NCBI GenBank assembly: GCA_039105265.1
Contig: JAPFFF010000055.1
Coordinates: 310,001-374,000 of the forward strand
Direction of reading: 5' to 3'
DNA: 64,000 nt
Origin: Tritrichomonas musculus
Taxonomy: Eukaryota > Parabasalia > Tritrichomonadida > Tritrichomonadidae
Positions 57,016 through 64,000 of this stretch are shown in pieces (positions within the stretch are counted from its first letter, which is position 1; the number at the start of each line of letters is the position of its first letter). Made by a program: the position numbers and the translations under genes. The notes under the pieces are model-generated. The model was given only the letters and a program-made list of their open reading frames with translations, was not told where the DNA came from and did not search any database.

Positions 57016-57263
57016 TTAAGGTACAAATCCAGTACGTTATTTTTTGAATAGGAGAACGTTTATTATTTGAATAGTTGCATGTCTCTGAAAAAGTTTAAAT
57101 TGACTAGGTTTGTTTTTGACACTTATTTTACAATTTAAATAAACATTATGACATGTTATATGAAATGGATGAAAATAATCGTTTTTTATTTAACATGTCA
57201 TCTTATTCTTTGAGAATGTCAAAAAAAATTGCGGTTACTAAACGTACTGGATTTGTACCTTAA
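57016..57263. mobile_element. MITE with perfect 23-bp inverted ends, about 248 bp
   Basis: The first 23 bases (57016-57038, beginning TTAAGGTACAAATCCAG) are the exact reverse complement of 57241-57263. If the outer TTAA is the target duplication, the element is about 57020-57259; if it is TA, it is two or so bases longer. An inner inverted repeat (ATGACATGTTA and its complement) adds a fold-back structure. No coding capacity. The ends begin GG after TTAA, like the MITE at 62726-63063. Confidence 0.75.
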
Positions 57264-57813
57264 GGAATTCAAAAATATTTTCATAGTTCCATTAATATTA
57301 AAAATAATTGAATTATAAAAGTTGGTAAAAAATCCTTTGATTCATATAAATTTGAATACATTATTTCAATCATACAAAAATAGTGTTCTTAAGAAAAAAT
57401 ATATAACTATATCTTCTATAATAATAAATGTAGCAGATGCTTAAAGAATTATGTTGGATGATAATGATAAAATTAATATTAATGAAAATAAGAATTTGGA
57501 AAATAATAATAATATTTCTAAAGTTTACATATGGTTATTATTAACCTTTACGTTTAAGTTTTGTTCTCAATTTTTTTGTGATATTAAAATAAATTTATAT
57601 CAGAAAATAATTAATATTTACTTTATCTTATTATATATTTACTTTAAATATTATGTAAATAAAACAAAACTAGATATTGAACAGCAATATTTTCATGAAA
57701 GAATACTTTATTCATGTTTTTAATAATCGTTTAAAAATAATAAATATATTTATATATATCATAAATAGCAAACAAATCCTTCAAATTGAATCAAAAAAAC
57801 AACTTTTTCTAGT
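57264..57813. other. Intergenic, AT-rich; no supported gene
   Basis: A 90-codon frame at 57451-57723 is low-complexity Asn/Ile/Lys text with no Inr nearby and no recognisable domain; I do not call it. Confidence 0.4.
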
Positions 57814-58397
57814 CAACAATTATCTTTGAAAAAAAGACATTAACATGCAGCAGCATCGAACATATGTCGCTGCCAGCGAGTGTCAAACAGATTAGCGACA
57901 ACTGTTTTCATCATACTCGTAATCTTAGAGAAATAGAAATTTCACCTAAAAACAAGAATTTCAAATTGATAGATGTCAAATATGTTGCCAAGGAAAGCAA
58001 TGCTGGAAGTTATGTCTTCGATGTCATCATCCTTGTAAGACGCGATATTGAGAGCATCAAAGTAATCAATAATTACGCTTTTCATTTTTACCCACATTTG
58101 AAAACGATCAAATTTGAATCCAACTCATCACTCAAGTCAATCAATAATAGGGCCCAAAAACACTAGTCTTCCCTCCATCTTTGGAAAAAATCAACTCATT
58201 TTCATTTGTAGAAATCGAAAATACAGAATCTTTTGAATTCCTTGGAAAATCTATCAAAATCAAAAGAAGATGCTTCCATTCATGCCGGAACAACAAAAAT
58301 ATCACTTTTTCAAATGCAGATGAAATCATTTTTGATTGTTGTTCAATGCCAACTACACCAGAAAATGTCAGAATTCTTATCAGGCGCAGTGTGAAAC

Positions 58398-58415
58398 TTT
58401 TGGGTCCTGGTGTGA
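58398..58415 (+). repeat. 18-bp inverted repeat, left copy
   Basis: TTTTGGGTCCTGGTGTGA, perfect reverse complement of 58761-58778. It encodes LLGPGV in the LRR frame and forms the left border of the inverted segment. Confidence 0.95.
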
Positions 58416-58760
58416 TTCCTTCGCCAATCTTGCTCACAACTTCCTGGAATTCTTCTTCATCTGGACCAACAAATGGTTGATCGCTTGAGACTTTACATTC
58501 TTCATTTTCCTCACCTTTGATTATATCGATATCGATGCTCCTTTCTTTCAGCTTCATGACGAAATTGTCATAAGAGATGACATCTTCATATTTCGACAGA
58601 TGCGATCGCAAGTATGAAACAAACTTTTTCAGGTTGTTGTTCTCTTCAATTATTAACTTCTTAGAGACTCCTTCACTTCTTTCTGGAACCTTTTCTGTTG
58701 TTTTTGATGGAGAATCGTCCGGTTCGTCATCGATGTAACTGATTCGGCCCTCCAATTCAT
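58416..58760. other. 345-bp inverted or invertible coding segment
   Basis: Minus-strand text here (GVNELEGRISYIDD, ENNNLKKFVSYL and onward to GPDEEEFQEVVSKIGEGI) is coding-like and would continue the LRR protein if the segment were turned round. In that orientation the frame passes the left junction without a shift, stays open over all 345 bases and ends at a TGA about 10 codons after the right repeat. In the orientation given here the frame stops after 22 codons. A closely similar AGGGCCCAAAA lies at 58148-58158, near the other frame break. Confidence 0.75.
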
Positions 58761-58778
58761 TCACACCAGGACCCAAAA
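58761..58778 (-). repeat. 18-bp inverted repeat, right copy
   Basis: Perfect reverse complement of 58398-58415; right border of the inverted segment. Confidence 0.95.
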
Positions 58779-58835
58779 TAACATTAGTGCATCGATGACT
58801 GGTGTGAATGAGGATAAATATTTTCTAGCAAATGC

Positions 58836-58866
<31 letters not shown>

Positions 58867-58919
58867 TATTTAAATTAGAGTTTATTAAATAAAATGATCG
58901 TACTTGTATATAGTTTTCA

Positions 58920-61109
58920 TCACCCTTCTGAACTATGACTTTCAAAAGGCAATTTTTCACATTTGAGTAAGAAAAATCTTTCATTTTCAAGTTTAAGTCT
59001 CCTTTCTTCTTCATAAAAACTTGACATTTTTTGTTCATCAACTTTTCCAGTTGACATCAAAAGCTGCTGAATTTCATCATTTTTTAACTCAACAGCTCTA
59101 TATAAAGGAACAACAACAGATTTTTTATAAGGAGAATAGCTTATTGACCTTGCATTTACATCGATTTTTGGATGTGATAATAAGATCTTAATCATTTGAA
59201 TATCTTGTGATTCAATTGCAGCAAACAAAGGCGTAAAAACGCCGCCGCTTCTGTACATTCTTGTTATCTCTTGGTCTCTCGTGTTAGCTTCAACGTACGT
59301 GCAATCATCATCATCGTCATTGTCATCGTCATCATCACCACTGTATCTTCTATGATTGAATTCTTCATCGTCATCGTCGTATTCTTCTTCGCGCATGCTT
59401 TTCATTCTTCTTTTTCTCATTCTGGCATCATTTGAAGGACGTCTTCCCCATGCACACATTCCACGTCTTGTATTGTAATTATAATAGAAAACATTCAATG
59501 ATCTCGCATTAACATCGATATCTTTATTTGATAACAAAAGTCTAACGATTTCATAATTCTGGGCTTCAACCGCCATGTATAAAGGAGTCAATTCTTTTAC
59601 GTCAGAATTAATTCCTCCATTATCAACATCTTCTTTAATAAGCTTTGCATTTGCATTGATTTTATCATTCTTTAATAAAAGATCAACGATTTTAACGTCT
59701 TCATTTTGTATGGCAATATGCAGGGCATTTTTTTCACCATTATGATATTCGTAATGGTCATAACCGACAGTGTCACCACCATATAACAATTCGTTAACGT
59801 TTACATTCAATTTCTTATCAAATAAATATTTGACAATGTCATACTTTCTACATTTTACGGCCAAATGAAGAACTGTCTCGCTTTCATGATTGAAAATTTT
59901 TTTGTTCACATCGAAATCATTAACGAGAAGATCTAACAATTCAACATTTCCGTTATTGATAACCATTTGAATTATTTTATTTATATTCGTGTAATATTTC
60001 TTGTTCTTAGTGATTGGATAATTATGACATGTGATGTAAAATTTGGTGAAAAAAGTATGGTCGTATTCAATGAACTTTTTAAATGTCTCACTTTTTTTGA
60101 ATGAATAAAAACCGATTTTTTCAATCAATTCAAATAATTCAACAAAATTGTGGTATTGTAAACATGAAAAAAAAAGTGATTTATTTATCTCATTTTCTTC
60201 CATTTGATTTTTAATGTAGTTAGCAATTTCATTGTGATGACATTTGATGGACTCCATCAAACAAGGCCAACGATAAAATTTGATTTGATTTTCTTCCAAA
60301 AGCTGAATGATGCTTTCGTTCCTACCATGGATAGCATATATAGACAATTCTGATGTAATTTCTGCTTTGTTTATAAGTAAGTATTGAAATATTTGAATGG
60401 AACCGTAAAATGCTGCATATTCAATTAATGACGGTTTTTTCGTTAACAAAAGTGGATTCGTTTCAAAAACTGATTCATTGATTTGACTTGAAAAATTGAT
60501 GTTGTTTTTGTTAATATATATAATGAATTCTTTAATTGAATCGTTTCGTATTAATTGACAAATATAACTGTCATTTTCGCCACTTTTTCTTTTCTCTTCA
60601 AATTTTTCTTCAGAATTAAAAAATTGCTTGCGTTTTTCATGATATGTGCTATAATACCCTTTTTTTTCAAAAAAGGGTCTGAATTCTGGAAAGAAATAAT
60701 AATCATATTTATTTTCTTCGTACTGATTATCAAAAATTATATCTTTAATATGTTTTGTTGGTTGTATGATTTTATTCTGGAAAAGATAAAGAAGTAGCAG
60801 TTTGTGATCTTTGAAGACGTTGAATAAATCAAAATTTCCTAAATCTTGTAAAATTAATTTTATCAATGTAAATATTCTATCGAAAAATCCTGGAGTTTTA
60901 TAATGATTTTCTGCAATATTTATTAGTAAATACAATATTTGGCGTGAATCTTGTTGTTTGAACTCAGTTTTTGTATTGTTAATTAACTCATTAATTTTGT
61001 CGTAATCTTTTGGTTGAGGTTCTTCTTCCTCTAAAAGATTAAGAATACTTTCTTCAATGACTTGCATTTTTTTTGTATATTGCTGAGCAATAGTTGCATC
61101 GTCGTTCAT
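58920..61109 (-). CDS. Ankyrin-repeat protein with an acidic insert
   Basis: 729 residues. The N-terminal 200 residues are helical and match the type of N-terminal region seen before ankyrin arrays in trichomonad families (a DUF3447-like layout). Ankyrin repeats cover about residues 225-660: PSLIEYAAFYGSIQIFQYLL, ETVLHLAVKCRKYDIVKYLF, KNALHIAIQNEDVKIVDLLL, TPLYMAVEAQNYEIVRLLL and TPLFAAIESQDIQMIKILL. An insert of about 85 residues between two repeats (near 535-615) is basic, then strongly acidic (DDDDDNDDDDD). The family mediates protein-protein binding. The start was chosen because stops lie directly upstream; no Inr is evident. Confidence 0.88.
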   Translation of the reverse strand: MNDDATIAQQYTKKMQVIEESILNLLEEEEPQPKDYDKINELINNTKTEFKQQDSRQILYLLINIAENHYKTPGFFDRIFTLIKLILQDLGNFDLFNVFKDHKLLLLYLFQNKIIQPTKHIKDIIFDNQYEENKYDYYFFPEFRPFFEKKGYYSTYHEKRKQFFNSEEKFEEKRKSGENDSYICQLIRNDSIKEFIIYINKNNINFSSQINESVFETNPLLLTKKPSLIEYAAFYGSIQIFQYLLINKAEITSELSIYAIHGRNESIIQLLEENQIKFYRWPCLMESIKCHHNEIANYIKNQMEENEINKSLFFSCLQYHNFVELFELIEKIGFYSFKKSETFKKFIEYDHTFFTKFYITCHNYPITKNKKYYTNINKIIQMVINNGNVELLDLLVNDFDVNKKIFNHESETVLHLAVKCRKYDIVKYLFDKKLNVNVNELLYGGDTVGYDHYEYHNGEKNALHIAIQNEDVKIVDLLLKNDKINANAKLIKEDVDNGGINSDVKELTPLYMAVEAQNYEIVRLLLSNKDIDVNARSLNVFYYNYNTRRGMCAWGRRPSNDARMRKRRMKSMREEEYDDDDEEFNHRRYSGDDDDDNDDDDDCTYVEANTRDQEITRMYRSGGVFTPLFAAIESQDIQMIKILLSHPKIDVNARSISYSPYKKSVVVPLYRAVELKNDEIQQLLMSTGKVDEQKMSSFYEEERRLKLENERFFLLKCEKLPFESHSSEG

Positions 61110-62208
61110 TTATAGAAAATAAATTAAGACAAATAAACTTAAAATCAAAAGTCATACCACTTTTTTCCTTTCAAATTTCTCTGACATATTTTTTTCCTTT
61201 CATTTTTTAAAATTTTGAACTTTTTATCTCAAATTTATTTTTTCTGTTTTATTTTGATAAATTATTTTCTTAATTTTGATTCCCAGTTTAGGTAAAAATT
61301 TTCAAGATTTTTCCATCTATACGATAGGTAAACTTTTCAAAAATTTTCAAAAATTTGATTGAATCTAATGCTGATATTCACTCATTTATTATTATTATTT
61401 ACTCGTCCATTTATTTTTAATAAATCTTCTATGGACAATACAAGGTCAATATTGGCCATAACGGCTACAATCAAATCCGATATTACGATCTAATTTCTTC
61501 TCTTTAATTAGATCGTAATATCATTTTATAATATTTATACACATATAGTGAATTGCTTAATTAAAAAATGAAAATAAATACTTTTTTATCACTTTTAATA
61601 TTAAATATTTAACTTATAAATATGCTTTGTCAAATTCAATAAAATGCATTTATATGCATTAAAAATACATAATTATCTTTATAAAGCCTCAAATTCTTTA
61701 AATTATTGTAATTATTTATTTCTTATTATTATAAATAATTGATGGTCTTAAATGTTGCCAAAATAAATACTTAATATTATTTATTGAAACAAATAGTAGC
61801 AAAATCATACCAATATTATTTAATATTTAACAAAATATCTTGATAAAATTATTAACTTTTTTATAAAACGATTAATATCAATACATTTATATCAATAGAA
61901 TATTCATTTTAATCAAATACTTCATATTTCTATGCCAAATAATAATTTTGAGATTCTTTTTCTGAACATGAATTTTTTTTTTTTCACATTTCATATTACG
62001 CCAAAGATTAAATTTTTTTGGCGTATTTTTGGTTGGCGTAAATGTCTATAATACATATTATATTAAATAAAGTTACTAATAAATCAAAAACTATCTTTAT
62101 ATCTTTTATACATATGCAGATGCTCATATTTTTTTGGACACCCTATATAGTGATGTGATCAAAAATTATATTTGTGATTGTCCCTAATTAATATAGATTG
62201 CATTTAAA
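61110..62208. other. Intergenic, AT-rich, with one strong hairpin
   Basis: No gene. The only clear structure is the hairpin at 61479-61522, listed separately. Confidence 0.5.
61479..61522. repeat. Perfect 17-bp hairpin with 10-base loop
   Basis: GATATTACGATCTAATT (61479-61495) pairs with 61506-61522; the loop is TCTTCTCTTT. It stands 370 bases upstream of the ankyrin gene start and is more complex than the surrounding AT-rich DNA. It could be a fold-back element or an RNA structure. Confidence 0.6.
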
Positions 62209-64000
62209 TTAATAATAATATTTTTTTCTATTCTGAAGAGCTGCAGCAATATTCTCCTTTGTAAACGCTCCACGAATCGCTCCTTCAGCCATTTTTTTCA
62301 AAATATCAAATTTACTATCAAATCGTGATTTTTCAAATTCATCTAATGTTGGTTCGATTCTTTCTTTGAGATCATTCAATCGTTTACCTATATCATTATT
62401 ATTATCAGTGCCAAGAGTTGATGCTTGAATAGCTGCTCTAAGTTTTTCAAATTCATTGTCAAAAGTTTCAAAATCATTGATTGAACTGATATTATTCAAA
62501 GCTTTAATATCTTCAGCAGTTAATGAAGACATTGGCTCCTTTTTATCTGGTGTTCTTATTGCATATGTTTGATTTTGTGTTCCTCTGCAATAAGGAGCGC
62601 CAACAGAAAGATCACATGAAAGTCTAAAGTTTTTTAGTTCGGCTTCACTTAATTTAGGGTTTTGTCGTTTTGCTTCAAATAAATCAGGAAGGTTAGCATC
62701 ACAAATAACATATGTTGTAACATATTTAAGGGACCACTATCAAATTCTATGTTAAAAATTCTATGAGTTATCACAAAATTAATTGACTTAAAAAAAATTA
62801 TTTCTTGAGTATTTTTGCTATATTTTGGTATATATAAATTATATAAATTACATATCATTTATTTCTATTCTTCTTTTAAGCCTATTCCCTTTATTCAATA
62901 AAAATTAAAAAGTTGAAAGGAGTAAAAATTTTACAAAAATGATCGGAATGGTGAAATTTTAAAGTTTTAAACTTTTTCCGAGATAACAACTATTGAATTT
63001 TCTTTTCTATGAGTTTTCTCAATATTGAAATGTTTACAAAAAAATATGATAGTGGTCCCTTAAATCTAATTTTATTTTTCCTCATTTCATCATCAGAAAG
63101 TTTGATTTCTTCTGGTAAAACAGTTCCATTTGTAACAATAATTAGATGGTCTCTGATTTTTGATTGTTTTGCAATTTCAGCAATGTGATGTGATTGGGTA
63201 CCTTTATATCTGTCTCTATTGTTAATGAACGATCCGATCTCTGCATATGTTTTCTGTTTAATTTCATTGTCCCATAATTAAAATTCATCGCCTTGTCTAT
63301 TAGGGCCAATAAGTTTTTTTAATTCATTATGATAAAAATCATTATTTCTAACAGATTCAGATGAATCAATTGCCCATAATCTTTTAAGCTTGTCTAAATC
63401 TTCAATTGGTTCAACTTGGAATCTTGTCCAAAATACTTCTTGGTCTATTTTATCAATCCTAACAGCTTTCGGTCTCCATTCATGTGGTTGTTTTCCATCA
63501 ACAATAAGATGAACTTCGGGTCTTGCTGTCCATCCAGCTATATTCTGAATATATAGACTAGTTCCATCAGTTTCCATTTTAGTGAAGCATTTTGTATAAC
63601 CACAATCAATAATTATATCACCTGTTCCTGTCTTTATATTAGCAGGATAAAATAGAGCACTAATACCTCCTTCTGAATCTTTGGAAAAAGGTTTAAATGG
63701 ATAAATTTTATCAGAATCTGCATAACCAATTGATATTCCTTCGAATATTCTTCCAATATTATTTGAAAGCATTGGTCTTTGGCATTGTTTAAAGATATTT
63801 GGATGTCTATTAAATGTTGAATTATTTTGAAGAGTTCCAGATGGATCTGGTTTAAGATATCCTTCTCCTTTATGTTCTCCATGGATTCGAAGTTTAGTTT
63901 TTTCATTGTTTTCAAATATTACTTCTTCAAGGAATAAATTAACTTGAAAATTTAAAGGTTCTCCTTCAGCCCAGAAAACAATTGAGCCTCCATTATGCCA
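62209..64000 (-). pseudogene. VWA-like protein gene, partial at the window edge, interrupted
   Basis: The minus-strand frame is open from the window edge (WHNGGSIVFWAEGEP) to TAA at 63278-63280. It then continues in the same frame (LWDNEIKQKTYAEIGSFINN, SHHIAEIAKQSKIRDHLIIVTNG) to a MITE at 62726-63063. Beyond the MITE it goes on (CDANLPDLFEAK, LSVGAPYCRG) to the end at 62209. The HLIIVTNG strand and the following segment recall a VWA-fold core; this is a weak family call. So the gene carries one in-frame stop and one transposon insertion. The region before the stop is 240 residues of beta-rich text of unknown family. Confidence 0.6.
62726..63063. mobile_element. MITE, about 330 bp, inserted at TTAA (or TA)
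   Basis: Inverted ends of 19 bp: ATTTAAGGGACCACTATCA at 62724-62742, reverse complement at 63047-63065. TTAA flanks the core 62730-63059 on both sides, as for piggyBac; a TA duplication as for Tc1/mariner is equally compatible. The coding frame of the surrounding gene is the same on both sides, which confirms the insertion. It has no coding capacity. Confidence 0.8.

Larger units (their letters stand above)
57814..58778 (+). pseudogene. BspA-like leucine-rich-repeat gene, rearranged
   Basis: The plus strand encodes LRR_5/BspA-type repeats: SLPASVKQISDNCFHHTRNLREIEI, FPPSLEKINSFSF and SIKIKRRCFHSCRNN (57840-58390). BspA-like proteins are a huge surface or secreted family in trichomonads. The frame is open upstream of the first ATG (57864) to 57814, so the N-terminus is probably missing. 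It shifts frame near 58150. After LLGPGV (58395-58415) the present frame stops within 22 codons. The expected C-terminal part, with NELEGRISYIDDE and the helical EENNNLKKFVSYLRSHL, lies on the minus strand between two 18-bp inverted repeats. Confidence 0.75.

Noticed and set aside
57451-57723. 90-codon ORF with a possible membrane segment
   Set aside because: Low-complexity AT-derived sequence, no Inr upstream and no recognised family.
58141-58776. 212-codon minus-strand ORF as an independent gene
   Set aside because: Half of it is the antisense of clear LRR text, and the other half reads as the inverted C-terminal part of the same LRR gene.
56091-63280. Reassigned stop codons (TAA or TAG as Gln, as in some other protists)
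   Set aside because: Only one of the in-frame stops is at a Gln position, the long intact genes contain none, and trichomonads use the standard code; decay or sequencing error is simpler.

Overview
The window looks like nuclear DNA of a parabasalid (trichomonad) protist, probably a Trichomonas or Tritrichomonas relative. It is very AT-rich and its genes show no visible introns. Several starts lie 5-20 bases after a TCAYTW initiator (Inr), and stops often overlap TAAA. The gene content fits: a Maverick/Polinton, BspA-like leucine-rich repeats, Pmp-like and cysteine-rich surface proteins with one C-terminal membrane segment, protein kinases fused to Sel1 repeats, ankyrin proteins and a Cdc48 gene. 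The genus is an inference; I could not search databases.

Layout. 150-20997 is one Maverick/Polinton with 351-bp terminal inverted repeats that differ at only about two positions, flanked by the 5-bp direct repeat CGCCC. It carries a protein-primed DNA polymerase B, a retroviral-type integrase, a KilA-N protein, a very long fibre-like protein, an FtsK/HerA-type packaging ATPase, a pVI-like small protein, capsid-like ORFs and several unknown ORFs. It is young and nearly whole, with about three or four apparent breaks, and it sits inside another minus-strand ORF. 22476-25215 is a decayed hAT DNA transposon that appears to split a tRNA-like locus. 25216-28000 is non-coding: a GC-rich foldable island, an iterated short motif, and about 53 copies of a 19-bp satellite ending 80 bases before a giant surface-protein gene. 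28012-35856 encodes that protein, with 22 near-perfect 204-bp repeats, four Ig-like domains, cysteine-rich modules and a membrane anchor. 35857-40100 is mostly simple sequence, with two tandem hairpins that share a loop but have different stems.

40290-43914 is a decayed kinase/Sel1 gene, 44504-46849 is Cdc48/p97, and 47360-50680 is an intact kinase/Sel1 gene. 51367-52680 (minus) is a likely ubiquitin-like/UBA protein and 53190-53666 (minus) an unknown small gene. 54513-56504 (minus) is a Pmp-like surface protein with one in-frame stop. 57016-57263 is a MITE. 57814-58778 is a BspA-like LRR gene whose C-terminal part lies inverted between perfect 18-bp inverted repeats. 58920-61109 (minus) is an ankyrin protein. 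62209-64000 (minus, running off the edge) is a gene of a VWA-like type interrupted by a second MITE.

The strongest unusual signal is the 345-bp segment at 58416-58760. In the opposite orientation it would continue the LRR reading frame, so it is either a switch-like inversion or a fixed or assembly inversion. Next come the tandem constant-loop hairpins at 36201-36304, the foldable GC island near 26021-26108, and the paired 19-bp and 204-bp arrays.
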